A stretch of 64,000 bases of DNA from Betaproteobacteria bacterium (GCA_009777245.1 WRMF01000001.1:62001-126000), one strand, 5' to 3'. Counted from the first letter of the stretch, positions 8,303 to 18,064 are shown. The notes: generated by a model not told the origin, from the letters alone. Translations and numbers: made by a program.

Positions 8303-9757
8303 ATGGAGCGTTTTTTTCCTGTCATTCGCGCCTTCGGCATGTTGCTGGCGCTTTTTTCCATAACCCTGATCGTGCCGCTTGCGACGGCCTATCTTCGCCA
8401 TGACGGCGCGGAAACCGCTTATAAACTTGCTTTTTTCATAACTGCGGGCAGCGGCCTGTTCCTGTGGTTTATGACCCGACAATACAAGCGCGAACTCAAT
8501 GTGCGCGACGGTTTTCTGCTCGTTGTCCTGATTTGGTCGGGGCTTCCGGTTTTCGCCGCGATTCCTTTTTATACACAGCTTGATATCGGGTTTACCCGCG
8601 CCTATTTCGAGGCTGTCTCCGGCCTTACCTCAACAGGCGCGACAACGCTTCCCGGCCTGGATTTGCTGCCGGTCTCCATAAATCTTTGGCGACATCTAAT
8701 CATCTGGCTTGGCGGCATGGGATTGATTGTGCTTGCCGTCGCCATTCTTCCCATGCTCGGCATCGGAGGGCGGCAAATGTTCAATGCGGAAATGCCGGGA
8801 CCGATAAAAGACACGAAGCTCACGCCGCGCATCGCCCAAACCGCGAAGGGGCTATGGCTGGTCTACCTGGGCATCACCGTCATTTGCGGCATGGCCTACC
8901 ACTTGGCGGGCATGGATGCGTTCGATGCGCTCTGCCACGCCTTTTCCACGGTCTCGCTCGGCGGCTTTTCCACCCACGACGCGAGTTTCGCCTACTGGAA
9001 TTCTCCCCTGATCGAAGGCATTGCCGTTCTGTTCATGCTGATTGCCGGAATGAACTTCGCCACCCATTATGTTGTCATTGCAAACATTGATCTTCGCGCT
9101 TATCTGCGCGATCCTGAAGTTCTCTGGTTTTTGGGGGTTTTGCTTGCCAGCGTTCTGTTTATCACCTTCTACCTTTGGAATTTCCATATTTACGACAGCA
9201 ACTTAACCACCCTGCGCCATGTCACCTTCAATGTCGTTTCCATAGGCACTACGGCTGGCTTTACCTCTGCCGATTACAGCTTCTGGCCTTTCTTCGCCCC
9301 GCTGTGGATACTCTTTTTGTCCAGTTTTGTCCCCTGCGCCGGTTCTACCGGCGGCGGCATCAAAATGATGCGCGCCGTACTGCTCTACAAGCAGGTCTAT
9401 CGGGAACTGCTCCGCGCCATGCACCCTGCCGCAGTGCGTCCGGTAAAACTCGGCGGGCGTTCGATACCGCCCAACATGCTGTCCGCTATTTTGGCTTTCA
9501 GCTTCATTTACATGGTCAGTCTGGTAGTCCTGACCCTTACTCTTTCTTTTTCCGGCATGGAAATCGTAACTGCCTTTTCCGCTACAGTCGCTTCCCTGAA
9601 CAATACCGGCCCCGGCCTTGGAGAAGTCGGACCGTCAGGCAATTACGCAGACCTTAGCCAATTTCAGACTTGGGTTTGCGCCTTTGCCATGCTCTTGGGA
9701 CGCCTTGAAATTTTCACCCTGCTGGTCGTCTTGACCCCGTCTTTCTGGAAAAAATAG
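8303..9757 (+). CDS. trkH: Trk potassium channel subunit TrkH
   Basis: Membrane pore of the Trk system, 484 residues with the four membrane-pore-membrane repeats of the TrkH/KtrB family. The pore loops carrying the selectivity glycines can be read as SGLTSTGATT (first), FSTVSLGGFSTHD (second), VSIGTTAGFTSADY (third) and ASLNNTGPGLGEVG (fourth). The intracellular-loop region PCAGSTGGGIKMMR is also conserved. It needs TrkA, encoded just upstream, for nucleotide control. It ends convergently with ccmI, with about 25 bases between the stops. Confidence 0.97.
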   Translation: MERFFPVIRAFGMLLALFSITLIVPLATAYLRHDGAETAYKLAFFITAGSGLFLWFMTRQYKRELNVRDGFLLVVLIWSGLPVFAAIPFYTQLDIGFTRAYFEAVSGLTSTGATTLPGLDLLPVSINLWRHLIIWLGGMGLIVLAVAILPMLGIGGRQMFNAEMPGPIKDTKLTPRIAQTAKGLWLVYLGITVICGMAYHLAGMDAFDALCHAFSTVSLGGFSTHDASFAYWNSPLIEGIAVLFMLIAGMNFATHYVVIANIDLRAYLRDPEVLWFLGVLLASVLFITFYLWNFHIYDSNLTTLRHVTFNVVSIGTTAGFTSADYSFWPFFAPLWILFLSSFVPCAGSTGGGIKMMRAVLLYKQVYRELLRAMHPAAVRPVKLGGRSIPPNMLSAILAFSFIYMVSLVVLTLTLSFSGMEIVTAFSATVASLNNTGPGLGEVGPSGNYADLSQFQTWVCAFAMLLGRLEIFTLLVVLTPSFWKK

Positions 9758-9782
9758 GGCTTGCAGACGGCAGTAGTCAGAC

Positions 9783-10667
9783 TCAACGCTTGCCCGCAGG
9801 CATTTCCGCGCGAATGCGCTCGATATTGGCAATAAGGAGCGCCTGCACTTCGCTGCCCGGCTCGACGTAAGGCAACAGTTTTTCCCAATGCACCGCCGCT
9901 TCCTGTTTGTCGCCCGCCTCAAACGCGGCAGCGCCCGCCAGAAAGAGCGCCTTGGGGTGCTCAGGTTCGAGTTTCAACGCCTCCAGAAGCAGGCGACGCG
10001 GTTTGCCCTGAAAAGCCGCTGGCTTTTCATCAGGCTGTTGCGGCATAGCCATCGTGGCAAGCGCCTCAGCATAGGCGGTCAGTAAATCCGGGTTAGCGCC
10101 AATACTCGCTTCAATCCTTTCATAAGCGGCAACCGCCTCGGCAGAATGTCCAATCATCTGATTGGCAAGCGCCAGATTCAACCAGGCTTCTTCATCGTCC
10201 GGGTTTGCCTTCAGATGTTCTTGCAATTGTTCAATCGCTGCGGAAATTTGCTCCGGCGTGGGATCGGCGCGCTCGATCGTTTGAACAAGGCGCTCATCCA
10301 GCGCCAGCGGCTCGCCAAGCCAGAAATAGGTGGAAAATCCGCCCACAACGAGAAGAAGCGTCAGCAAGACAGCGGCAAACGGAGAGCTTTGCCCGGAAAC
10401 AACAGCTCCAGTATCCGCCTGCTCCGGCGCGTTTTCTTCGATCAAACGACGCTCCAGATCCGTCCTGGCCTCTTCAAAATCACTATCGCTCAATAAACCG
10501 GCGGCGCGTTCCCTTTCAAGGTCTGCCAACTGTTCGCGCAGGACATGAAGGTTGCGGTCAGCCGCAAGAGACCGGGCAGGAATGTTCCGGCGCTTCAAAA
10601 ACACCGGAAAGAGCAGGGCGACCGGCAGCAGAATGAGGAGAATGGCGGCAATCAGAAAAGCAGTCAT
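9783..10667 (-). CDS. ccmI: Cytochrome c biogenesis protein CcmI (TPR protein)
   Basis: Apocytochrome c chaperone of the system I maturation pathway. The N-terminus has a membrane segment (FLIAAILLILLPVALLFPVFL), then the CcmI signature region LREQLADLERERAAGLLSDSDFEEAR, a second membrane segment (FAAVLLTLLLVVGGFSTYFW), and a periplasmic TPR domain (LKANPDDEEAWLNLALANQMIG and following). The length of 294 residues is on the short side. It follows ccmH after 15 bases. The remaining ccm genes (ccmA-G) are not in this window, so the maturation genes are split between loci. Confidence 0.92.
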   Translation of the reverse strand: MTAFLIAAILLILLPVALLFPVFLKRRNIPARSLAADRNLHVLREQLADLERERAAGLLSDSDFEEARTDLERRLIEENAPEQADTGAVVSGQSSPFAAVLLTLLLVVGGFSTYFWLGEPLALDERLVQTIERADPTPEQISAAIEQLQEHLKANPDDEEAWLNLALANQMIGHSAEAVAAYERIEASIGANPDLLTAYAEALATMAMPQQPDEKPAAFQGKPRRLLLEALKLEPEHPKALFLAGAAAFEAGDKQEAAVHWEKLLPYVEPGSEVQALLIANIERIRAEMPAGKR

Positions 10668-10682
10668 GGGAGCAGGAAAAAA

Positions 10683-11231
10683 TCAGGGTGTTACAGGGGT
10701 GGAAGAATCGGCGGGCAATTCGTCTGCCAGAAGATGCTGCGCTCTCCGTATGGTTTCGGCAGGAAGCGCGGCGGCGGCGGACAACCGGCGGCTACGATGA
10801 ATAAGGTACAGTCTTGCCCCGACAAGACCCAGCAGCAGAAAAAGCGGCGGCAAAAGCCAGAGGAGCCAGGTAGTCGCCTTGAATGGCGGACGATATAGCA
10901 CAAAATCCCCGTAACGCTCCACCATGAAGCCAAGGATTTCCGTATCGCTTTTGCCCGCGCCGATCATGCTCCTGATTTCCCGGCGCAAATCCCTGGCCAG
11001 ATCAGCATTGGAGGCTGCTATCGTCTCGTTCTGGCAAACCAGACAGCGTAATTCGTCGGCAATGGCAAGCATACGCTTTTCCGTCACCGGGTCTTCCGCC
11101 AGAGGCCGCGCCTCTTGCACCATAGGCCGCGCCTCTTGCGTCATAGGCCGCGCTTCCTCTGCCCGAGCCTGCCAGGCAAAGAGCAGAAGGCAGAGACAAA
11201 GCAAGGTCAAAAAGCAATTACGCGCGCTCAT
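10683..11231 (-). CDS. ccmH: Cytochrome c-type biogenesis protein CcmH (CcmL type)
   Basis: Thiol-disulfide protein that reduces apocytochrome c or CcmG before heme attachment. It has a signal peptide, the hallmark LRCLVCQNETIA motif with its CxxC pair, a three-helix bundle, and one C-terminal membrane anchor (TTWLLWLLPPLFLLLGLVG). Between the signal peptide and the active domain lies an unusual low-complexity insert of three 7-residue units (EEARPMT, QEARPMV, QEARPLA), encoded by a 21-base tandem repeat. The start overlaps the hom stop by 4 bases, so ccmH is coupled to a biosynthetic gene rather than to the other ccm genes. Confidence 0.93.
   Translation of the reverse strand: MSARNCFLTLLCLCLLLFAWQARAEEARPMTQEARPMVQEARPLAEDPVTEKRMLAIADELRCLVCQNETIAASNADLARDLRREIRSMIGAGKSDTEILGFMVERYGDFVLYRPPFKATTWLLWLLPPLFLLLGLVGARLYLIHRSRRLSAAAALPAETIRRAQHLLADELPADSSTPVTP
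11104..11166. repeat. Three 21-bp tandem units inside ccmH
   Basis: Units at 11104-11124, 11125-11145 and 11146-11166. The first two differ at two bases and the third is more diverged. In protein terms they give three EARP-containing heptads after the CcmH signal peptide. The unit length is a multiple of three, so copy-number change would keep the frame. Confidence 0.9.
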
Positions 11232-12547
11232 TGCAGGTTTTCCAGGCGGATTTTCGTAACGGAATTTCTGACGGAAGATAGCGCCTCAATCCTGCCGATT
11301 GCGGCATTGGCCTGTTTTTCCCGACATACATGGGTCAGCATAATAATGTCAGCCGTGCCTTCATCTTCTTCCGGCTCCTTTTGCAGCATGGCGTCAATGG
11401 AAATTTCCTCGTTCGCCATGATACGGGTAATGTCGGCCAGCACGCCAGGTTTGTCCTCCACCGTAAGACGAAGATAAAAAGCGGTCTCGGCTTCCTCAAT
11501 CGGCAGAATTACAAGGTCGCGCAGTTGATCCGCCTGAAAAGCCAAATGCGGGACGCGGTTATCAGGATCAATCGTGGCGGCGCGGGTGACATCCACCAAG
11601 TCGGCGATTACGGCGGAAGCTGTCGGCTCCGCGCCCGCGCCCTTGCCGTAATAGAGGGTCAAGCCTATCGCGTCGCCCTTGACCAGCACGGCGTTCATCG
11701 CGCCTTCCACATTGGCGATCAGGCGCTTTTCCGGCACGAGAGCCGGATGCACGCGCAACTCCACGCCGTCTTGCCGACATTTGGCGATCCCCAACAGCTT
11801 GATGCGATACCCAAGTTGTCCGGCATAGCGGATGTCAATCGCTTCCAGTTTCGTAATGCCCTCGACGTGCGCCTTGTCGAACTGGACAGGAATGCCGAAC
11901 GCAATGGCGGCAATCAGGGTCGCCTTGTGCGCGGCATCAATGCCTTCAATGTCAAAGGTCGGATCGGCCTCGGCATAGCCCAGGCGTTGCGCTTCAGACA
12001 ACACTTCCGCAAAGGGCAAGCCTTTCTCGCGCATTTCCGAGAGGATGAAATTGGTTGTGCCGTTGATGATGCCCGCCGCCCATTCGATGCGATTTGCGGC
12101 AAGCCCCTCGCGCAACGCCTTGATGATGGGAACGCCCCCCGCTACCGCAGCCTCGAAGGCGACAATGACTCCCTTTTGCTGCGCGGCGGCGAAAATCTCG
12201 TTTCCATACAGCGCAAGGAGCGCCTTGTTTGCGGTAACTACGTGTTTGCCGTTTTCAATGGCGCGCATGACCAGTTCACGCGCAGCGGTATAGCCGCCGA
12301 TCAGTTCCACGACCACATCAACCGCCGGATCACCGACCACGACAAACGGGTCGTCCGTAACCTGACAGGAACAGCCAACGAGCGAGCGAGCGCGTTTTAT
12401 ATCGCGGTCGGCGACGATGGAAACCTTGATGGGGCGACCGGCTCTGCGGGCTATTTCTTCCGCGTTGCGGGCAAGGACGGTATAAGCGCCGCCGCCGACA
12501 GTGCCGATACCGAGCAAGCCGACGTTGACGGGGTGAATCGAGTTCAT
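11228..12547 (-). CDS. hom: Homoserine dehydrogenase
   Basis: NADPH-dependent reduction of aspartate semialdehyde to homoserine, the branch point to threonine and methionine. The N-terminal Rossmann motif is GLLGIGTVGGGAYTVL. The catalytic domain has GTTNFILSEMREKGLPF, AEADPTFDIEGIDAAHK and the usual lysine and glutamate positions. The C-terminal 85 residues form an ACT domain (FYLRLTVEDKPGVLADIT), the site of threonine feedback in this family. The length of 439 residues fits a monofunctional enzyme. thrC, often next, is replaced here by ccmH with a 4-base overlap. Confidence 0.97.
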   Translation of the reverse strand: MNSIHPVNVGLLGIGTVGGGAYTVLARNAEEIARRAGRPIKVSIVADRDIKRARSLVGCSCQVTDDPFVVVGDPAVDVVVELIGGYTAARELVMRAIENGKHVVTANKALLALYGNEIFAAAQQKGVIVAFEAAVAGGVPIIKALREGLAANRIEWAAGIINGTTNFILSEMREKGLPFAEVLSEAQRLGYAEADPTFDIEGIDAAHKATLIAAIAFGIPVQFDKAHVEGITKLEAIDIRYAGQLGYRIKLLGIAKCRQDGVELRVHPALVPEKRLIANVEGAMNAVLVKGDAIGLTLYYGKGAGAEPTASAVIADLVDVTRAATIDPDNRVPHLAFQADQLRDLVILPIEEAETAFYLRLTVEDKPGVLADITRIMANEEISIDAMLQKEPEEDEGTADIIMLTHVCREKQANAAIGRIEALSSVRNSVTKIRLENLQ

Positions 12548-12735
12548 ATTCGCAATCTCTGAAAGTGGGTGAACCGAAAGACGAAACCCTAGATGATACA
12601 GGATTGCGTTTCTGCCATAGCGAGGCGCACAAGAAAATCCGACGGCAGAGCAGGTTTACCTGTAAAGATAAATCCGTTAGGCTTAAAGGCTTATCCCGCA
12701 TCTGGCGTTAGAATACACATATTTTGGAGAATGTC

Positions 12736-13467
12736 ATGAAGAGACGAGATTTCATTAAAACCCCGCTGATAGTCGCGGGAGCAACCATGCTCGGCAAGGT
12801 CGGCATGGTGTCCGGGCTTTCCGGCGTTGCTCATGCCGCTGATATTGCTTTCACTCCCCAAACCAATGAAGGAACACACATGGAACATACCCTACCCCCG
12901 CTCCCCTACGCGCAGGACGCGCTCGCGCCCCATATCTCGCAGGAGACCATCGAGTACCACTACGGCAAGCATCACAACACTTACGTGGTAAACCTCAACA
13001 ATCTCATCAAGGGCACGGAATTCGAGGCTATGAGTCTCGAAGACATTATCCTGAAAGCACCTGCGGGCGGCATTTACAACAACGCCGCGCAGGTCTGGAA
13101 CCACACTTTTTTCTGGAACGGCATGAAGCCGAACGGCGGCGGCGCGCCCTCCGGCCCGCTGGCTAAAGCCATTACCGAGAAGTGGGGCAGCTTTGAGGAA
13201 TTCCAAAAAGCGTTTCAGGCCGCCGCCGCCGGAAATTTCGGCTCCGGCTGGACCTGGCTTGTGAAGAAGGCGGATGGCTCTGTTGACATAGTCAACACCG
13301 GCGCGGCGGGTAATCCCATCACCAGCGGCGACAAGCCGCTTCTATGCGTTGATGTCTGGGAACATGCCTACTACATTGACTACCGCAACCAGCGGGTCAA
13401 ATTCCTGGAAGCCTTTGCCAATAACCTGATCAACTGGGATTTTGCAGGCGGGAATTTCACGGGTTAG
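12736..13467 (+). CDS. sodB: Fe superoxide dismutase with Tat-type N-terminal extension
   Basis: Converts superoxide to peroxide and oxygen. From residue 49 onward it is a full Sod[11 protein letters not shown] start, [23 protein letters not shown] (the Q typical of Fe enzymes), [10 protein letters not shown] and [11 protein letters not shown] carrying the metal ligands. Ahead of it is a 48-residue extension with a twin-arginine motif (MKRRDFIK), a hydrophobic stretch and an AHA cleavage-like site. Two starts are credible: ATG 12736 with GGAG at 12726, and ATG 12880 with AAGGA at 12869-12873. The gene could thus give an exported and a cytoplasmic enzyme. The stop overlaps the msbA 3-prime end on the other strand. 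Confidence 0.93.
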   Translation: MKRRDFIKTPLIVAGATMLGKVGMVSGLSGVAHAADIAFTPQTNEGTHMEHTLPPLPYAQDALAPHISQETIEYHYGKHHNTYVVNLNNLIKGTEFEAMSLEDIILKAPAGGIYNNAAQVWNHTFFWNGMKPNGGGAPSGPLAKAITEKWGSFEEFQKAFQAAAAGNFGSGWTWLVKKADGSVDIVNTGAAGNPITSGDKPLLCVDVWEHAYYIDYRNQRVKFLEAFANNLINWDFAGGNFTG

Positions 13468-15259
13468 GCGTTTGATCCTGTAATTTACGGGCGTGCAGGC
13501 GAGCGTAGTGACCGTTTCTGGCAATCAGTTCGGCATGAGTGCCGCGCTCGGCGATGCGCCCGTTTTCCATTACCAGAATCATGTCGGCGCGCTCAATGGT
13601 AGATAGCCTATGCGCGATTACCAGAGTTGAACGTCCCGCCATGACCTTTTCCAACGCCGCTTGAATGTGGCGTTCGGATTCGGTGTCAAGCGACGAAGTG
13701 GCTTCGTCAAGAATCAAGAGCGGCGCGTTTTTCAGGAGTGCGCGGGCAATGGCGAGTCGTTGCCGCTGTCCTCCTGAGAGTATGACTCCGTTTTCCCCGA
13801 TTTCTGTATCGAACCCCTGCGGCAAGCATTCGATAAAATCCAGAGCGAAGGCGTCCGCCGCCGCCTGCGCTACTTCCGCGCGGGATTTGCCGACAAGACC
13901 TCCATAGGCGATGTTGTTCAAAACGGTGTCGCTAAAGAGATTGACCTGTTGCGTGACCAGCGCGATATTGCGGCGCAGGGAGCGCAAGGTAAAGTCTTCA
14001 ACAGGTATGTTATCCAGCAGGATTTCCCCTTCGCTGTGGTTGTAAAAACGGGGAATCAGGTTTGCAAGCGTAGATTTTCCACTGCCGGAACGCCCAACCA
14101 ACGCGACCATCTGCCCCGGCTCAATAACAAAATTCACATTCTCCAGCACCGGCTTGTCGCTGCCCGGATAGGTAAAGGAGAGATTACGCACTTCCAGCCG
14201 TCCCGTGGTTTGGTCGCGCTCTATAGCGCCTTCGTCCGGCTCCGGCTTTTCGTCCAACTGTTCGAAAATAGTGGCTGCCCCGGCAATGCCCCGCTGAATG
14301 GTGGAACTTACTTCTGATAGCTGGCGGATCGGCTTGGGCAAAAGACCCGCAGCAGTAATGTAGGCTACAAGGTCGCCTACGGTAGCGTCGCCTCGCATCA
14401 GGAGAACCAGGAACATCAAAACCGCCATGCCGCTGTAGATGACGAGTTGCAGGGTAGGCGTATAAATCGCGCCGATCCGGCTCATCTTCAGCTGGCGTTC
14501 CCGGCTTTTATTGCTGGCTGCCTCAAAGCGTTTTCGCTCGTAAGGCTCGCCGCCGAAGCCGCGCACGACCCGGTAACTCTGAATCGTCTCCGAAGCGACA
14601 TGCGTCAAGTCACCCGCCGCTTCCAGAATCTTGTAGCTGTATTTGCGGAATCGGCGACTGGCGTTGACAACCAATATGGAAACGGGCGGCAGAATGGCAA
14701 CCATGACCATAGTCAGCTTCCAGTTCATCCACAGCAAATAGGCGAAAAGGAAAACCACTGTCATGCCCTCGCGGATCACGACCTTGATCGCTTCAGTCGC
14801 GGCGCCCGTCACCATCCCAACGTTATTGAGGATGCGTGAAAGCAGGCGACCGGAATTGTGTTGGTCGAAATAACGGTTGGGAAGCGACAAAAGATTATTG
14901 AACAGCGTGATCCTCAAGTCATGCACCAATCCCAAGGAAACCCGAGCCAGAAGAAAATTGCCGAGAAAAGACCCCAGTCCCTGCCAGATCGAGATGATGA
15001 AAATCAGGAGCGGGAAGCCTATCAACATATTCATGTCGCGTAGCCATTCCCAAGGAGCGTCCGGCAGGAAGGAGTTTTCCGGCGCGGAGAGACCGTCGAC
15101 AAAATACTTCAATATGCCCGCCAGCATCGGCTGCCCGGAGGAAAACATGACAAAGCCGATCATGCTGAGCGCAAACAATCCCCAGTAAGGCCGCATGTAG
15201 GCGAGCAGGCGAAAATAAATACGCGCTCCCGAAAGAGGTGTGGTTTTATGCTGAGGCAT
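13457..15259 (-). CDS. msbA: Lipid A export ABC transporter MsbA
   Basis: Homodimeric flippase moving lipid A-core across the inner membrane. The N-terminal half has six membrane segments (ABC_membrane domain). The ATPase half shows Walker [11 protein letters not shown]-loop [11 protein letters not shown], signature [17 protein letters not shown], Walker [14 protein letters not shown] and the H-loop IAHRLST. The length of 600 residues and the family-specific motifs fit MsbA better than a peptide exporter. It stands alone here; lpxK and kdtA, frequent partners, are not adjacent. Its end overlaps the sodB end on the opposite strand by 11 bases. Confidence 0.93.
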   Translation of the reverse strand: MPQHKTTPLSGARIYFRLLAYMRPYWGLFALSMIGFVMFSSGQPMLAGILKYFVDGLSAPENSFLPDAPWEWLRDMNMLIGFPLLIFIISIWQGLGSFLGNFLLARVSLGLVHDLRITLFNNLLSLPNRYFDQHNSGRLLSRILNNVGMVTGAATEAIKVVIREGMTVVFLFAYLLWMNWKLTMVMVAILPPVSILVVNASRRFRKYSYKILEAAGDLTHVASETIQSYRVVRGFGGEPYERKRFEAASNKSRERQLKMSRIGAIYTPTLQLVIYSGMAVLMFLVLLMRGDATVGDLVAYITAAGLLPKPIRQLSEVSSTIQRGIAGAATIFEQLDEKPEPDEGAIERDQTTGRLEVRNLSFTYPGSDKPVLENVNFVIEPGQMVALVGRSGSGKSTLANLIPRFYNHSEGEILLDNIPVEDFTLRSLRRNIALVTQQVNLFSDTVLNNIAYGGLVGKSRAEVAQAAADAFALDFIECLPQGFDTEIGENGVILSGGQRQRLAIARALLKNAPLLILDEATSSLDTESERHIQAALEKVMAGRSTLVIAHRLSTIERADMILVMENGRIAERGTHAELIARNGHYARLHARKLQDQTPNP

Positions 15260-15392
15260 GGATAATAAGGGCGGATTGAATCGGTAAACTATAGCATGGG
15301 TGTTTGCTCAATCGCAGCAGACTGGTCAGGTAGGTTAAAATAAACGCTGATCGAGCGGGCATGACGGCTCAAAATCGGTTTTACGGACACAG

Positions 15393-16616
15393 ATGATGGA
15401 ATTACAGGACAAAACAATTCTGTTGGGCGTTTGCGGCGGCGTGGCGGCCTATAAGGCCGCTATCCTTCTGCGCGACATGCGGCGCGCGGGAGCCAGGGTG
15501 CGGGTGGTAATGACGGAATCCGCGACCCGTTTCATAACCCCGCTTACCTTTCAGGCTCTCTCCGGCGAAGCGGTTTATACCTGTTTGTGGGATGACAGGA
15601 TTCCGAACGGTATGCCGCATATCGAACTCTCGCGCGGGGTGGATGCGATTCTGGTGGCCTCCGCGACGGCGGATTTTCTGGCCAGAATGGCGGCGGGGCG
15701 CGCGGAAGACTTGCTCTCGACCTTGACCCTGGCGCGTAACGCGCCGTTATTTGTCGCGCCCGCGATGAACCGGCAGATGTGGGAACATCCGGCGACACGG
15801 CGCAATGTCGGGCTTCTGCTTGGCGATGGCGTTTGCTTCTTTGGCCCTGCTTTCGGCGAGCAAGCATGTGGCGACGAAGGAGAGGGGCGAATGCTGGAAC
15901 CGGCGGAAATTCTGGAATCCCTGATTGCCGCCCTGACTCCCAAGCGACTGCTCGGAAAAAAAGTTCTTCTGACTGCGGGGCCTACTTTTGAGGCGATTGA
16001 TCCGGTGCGCGGCATTACCAATCTTTCTTCCGGCAGAATGGGCTATGCTCTGGCGCGCGCCGCAATGCAGGCGGGCGCGGAAGTCTCGCTCATCTCCGGC
16101 CCGGTAGAGCTTGCCGCGCCGTATGGAGCGTGCGTAACCAGAGTTACGAGCGCGCTTGAAATGCGTGATGCGGTTCTGAAGGATGCGCCGACTGCCGATC
16201 TGTTCATCGCGGTGGCGGCGGTAGCCGATTACCGGGTGGAAAAAGCCGTTTCGCAAAAGCACAAGAAAGAAAGCGGCAAGCCGCCCGATTTTAAGTTGGT
16301 TGCCAATCCCGACATTCTGGCGGAAGTCGCCGCATTGGCACACGCGCCCTTTTGCGTTGGATTCGCGGCGGAAAGCGAAAATCTGGAAAAATTCGCCGAA
16401 GAGAAGCGCAAACGTAAAAAAATTCCGTTAATTGTCGGCAATCTGGTTCAGGACGGTTTGGGCGGCAAGACAAACCGCGTTACCCTGTTCAGCGAACATG
16501 GGCGTTATCCCATACCGCCGGGAGATAAGAATATAATCGCCCGCCGCTTGATTGAACATATCGCCGATCTTTTGGAGAAAACTGATGCCGGTACGGGTCG
16601 ACGTAAAAATTCTTGA
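15393..16616 (+). CDS. coaBC: Bifunctional phosphopantothenoylcysteine decarboxylase / synthetase
   Basis: Catalyses two steps of coenzyme A synthesis. The N-terminal CoaC flavoprotein domain has [19 protein letters not shown] carrying the active histidine, and the [14 protein letters not shown] substrate loop. The C-terminal CoaB domain begins near residue 190 ([20 protein letters not shown]) with [14 protein letters not shown] and KHKKESG. The length of 407 residues is normal. ATG codons at 15393 and 15396 are equally possible starts. dut overlaps its 3-prime end by 32 bases, a common proteobacterial pairing. Confidence 0.97.
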   Translation: MMELQDKTILLGVCGGVAAYKAAILLRDMRRAGARVRVVMTESATRFITPLTFQALSGEAVYTCLWDDRIPNGMPHIELSRGVDAILVASATADFLARMAAGRAEDLLSTLTLARNAPLFVAPAMNRQMWEHPATRRNVGLLLGDGVCFFGPAFGEQACGDEGEGRMLEPAEILESLIAALTPKRLLGKKVLLTAGPTFEAIDPVRGITNLSSGRMGYALARAAMQAGAEVSLISGPVELAAPYGACVTRVTSALEMRDAVLKDAPTADLFIAVAAVADYRVEKAVSQKHKKESGKPPDFKLVANPDILAEVAALAHAPFCVGFAAESENLEKFAEEKRKRKKIPLIVGNLVQDGLGGKTNRVTLFSEHGRYPIPPGDKNIIARRLIEHIADLLEKTDAGTGRRKNS

Positions 16617-17037
16617 TTCGCGTCTTTATGACGCCATGCCCGAATACGCTTCTCCCGGCGCTGCCGGGCTTGACTTGCGCGCTTGTCTGGACTCGCCCCG
16701 CGAGATCCTTCCCGGAGAGACCGTCCTTGTACCTGCCGGCCTTGCCATTCATCTGGCTGATCCTTCCTTTGCCGCCATGATTTTGCCGCGTTCCGGCCTA
16801 GGGCACAAGCATGGAATCGTGCTTGGCAATCTTGTCGGCCTCATTGATTCCGATTATCAGGGCGAACTCATGCTTTCCGTCTGGAACAGGGGAGGCGAGG
16901 CTTTCGTCATCTCTCCCATGGAAAGACTGGCGCAACTGATTATAGTGCCGGTCATTCAGGCGGAATTGAACGTGGTTCAGGAATTCAGCGAGAGCAAGCG
17001 CGGCGCGGGCGGTTTTGGCAGCACGGGACGGCAATGA
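16585..17037 (+). CDS. dut: Deoxyuridine 5-prime-triphosphate nucleotidohydrolase
   Basis: Hydrolyses dUTP to dUMP, keeping uracil out of DNA and feeding thymidylate synthesis. The five trimeric dUTPase motifs are present: [48 protein letters not shown] and [11 protein letters not shown] at the C-terminus. The ATG at 16585 is chosen because it gives [11 protein letters not shown], the family N-terminus, and 150 residues. The reading frame is open further upstream inside coaBC. Confidence 0.97.
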   Translation: MPVRVDVKILDSRLYDAMPEYASPGAAGLDLRACLDSPREILPGETVLVPAGLAIHLADPSFAAMILPRSGLGHKHGIVLGNLVGLIDSDYQGELMLSVWNRGGEAFVISPMERLAQLIIVPVIQAELNVVQEFSESKRGAGGFGSTGRQ

Positions 17038-17114
17038 GAACTGTCGTCCTTTTCATCGCAAATTCACACGGGGTAGCAGTGAAAACTGCGCCCTTTTCAT
17101 CGTAGGTTCAAACA
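17037..17114. repeat. Imperfect direct repeat upstream of the lipoprotein gene
   Basis: Two copies of about 32 bases, at 17037-17069 and 17082-17114, share the core CCTTTTCATCG flanked by AACTG and by a T-C-A rich tail. They fill the space between dut and the next gene and end just before its ribosome binding site. No binding protein is recognised. Confidence 0.7.
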
Positions 17115-17126
17115 GGAGATTTTGAC

Positions 17127-17651
17127 ATGAAGGTTGAAGCGGAAATGAAAACAAGGACTGGTCTTGGTATCGCGGGCACTATAGCGGCATTGATCATGTT
17201 GGCGTGGCTTTCCGGATGCACAGGAGAACCGAGAGGCCTTGAGGCCGAATCAGGCGTTGCTGTTGAAGAATCAGGCGTTGCCGATTTGGCTCTGCCGGTT
17301 TCCGATTGCGATCCCGGCCTTGCGACCTGCGTCTATGACATGCCGGATGGCGGCAGTCTGGAGATAGATTTATCCGAGCGTCCGCTCCGGGCGCTACACC
17401 CGTTTACAGCACGCGCCACTCTGGAAGCTGCGCAGGAAGTTCGCGCCATGCGCCTCACGCTGTCTGGGGCTGATATGGATATGGGAACAATCAACCATGT
17501 CCTTGAGCCGGATTCCGAAGGCAATTATCGGGGCGAAGTGGTGCTGCCGATGTGCATGTCAGGAAACGCAATGCGCTGGCGCGCGGACTTTACTGTCGAA
17601 TTTGAAAATAGGCACATGGTCATGCCTTTCATCTTGTCCACCGCCAAATGA
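17127..17651 (+). CDS. Putative lipoprotein, possibly YtkA-like domain
   Basis: Unrecognised at family level. The N-terminus is a lipoprotein signal with the lipobox LSGC at about residue 31. A short repeated segment (two ESGVA units) follows, then a beta-rich domain. Its C-terminal pattern, with methionines in SGADMDMGTINHVL, then GNYRGEVVLPMCMSGNAMRWRADFTVEFENR, recalls YtkA/FixH-type domains that sit near metal or cytochrome-oxidase functions; this similarity is by eye only. ATG 17127 has AGGAG nine bases upstream. The next gene starts 11 bases after the stop, so the two are probably co-transcribed. Confidence 0.65.
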   Translation: MKVEAEMKTRTGLGIAGTIAALIMLAWLSGCTGEPRGLEAESGVAVEESGVADLALPVSDCDPGLATCVYDMPDGGSLEIDLSERPLRALHPFTARATLEAAQEVRAMRLTLSGADMDMGTINHVLEPDSEGNYRGEVVLPMCMSGNAMRWRADFTVEFENRHMVMPFILSTAK

Positions 17652-17662
17652 CGGGATAGGTC

Positions 17663-18064
17663 ATGCGCCTCGCCCTTGTCCTTTCGCTGGCGGTATTTGC
17701 CGGAGTGGCGAATGCCGCCTATAGCGCCCATGACTTGCATGGCGATTGCAAACACGCCGAAGTTCTGTTGGCGGAAAAGCCGGATATGTTGGACGCTATG
17801 GCAGGCGCGCGCTGCCTTGGCTATTTGCAAGGGTTTGCTGATGGGCACGGCATAACCGAAACGCTTGCCAAACGGGTGGACATTGAATTTTCCGTGTTTT
17901 GCCTGCCGCAGGATATTGATATACTCCGCCTAGTTCGCGCGGTATTGTTATATCTGTCGCGCAATCCGTTGCCGCCGGAGACGCTTGCCGCCGTTTCCGC
18001 CGATCGGATAACGATTGCCGCGTTGTCACGGGCTTTTGCCTGCGCGGATGAGCGAGATGACTGA
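17663..18064 (+). CDS. Rap1a/Tai-like small secreted protein
   Basis: A 133-residue protein with a cleavable signal peptide (MRLALVLSLAVFAGVANA). The mature part has the spacing of the Rap1a/Tai immunity family: an early cysteine (GDCKHAE), CLGYLQGFADG, FCLPQDIDILRLVRAVLLYLSRNP, and a final ALSRAFAC. Known Rap1a/Tai proteins are periplasmic partners that block type VI amidase effectors, but many family members stand alone with no known target, as here: no effector gene is adjacent. The 3-prime end overlaps the transporter start by 17 bases. Confidence 0.6.
   Translation: MRLALVLSLAVFAGVANAAYSAHDLHGDCKHAEVLLAEKPDMLDAMAGARCLGYLQGFADGHGITETLAKRVDIEFSVFCLPQDIDILRLVRAVLLYLSRNPLPPETLAAVSADRITIAALSRAFACADERDD

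Noticed and set aside
11330-12562. 410-residue open frame on the plus strand across hom
   Set aside because: It is the antisense shadow of hom, rich in Arg, His and Asp with no domain; hom on the other strand is complete and has every family motif.
17663-18064. Reading the small secreted protein as part of a type VI effector-immunity pair
   Set aside because: No amidase or other effector is adjacent; the neighbouring lipoprotein has its own lipobox and no hydrolase motif.
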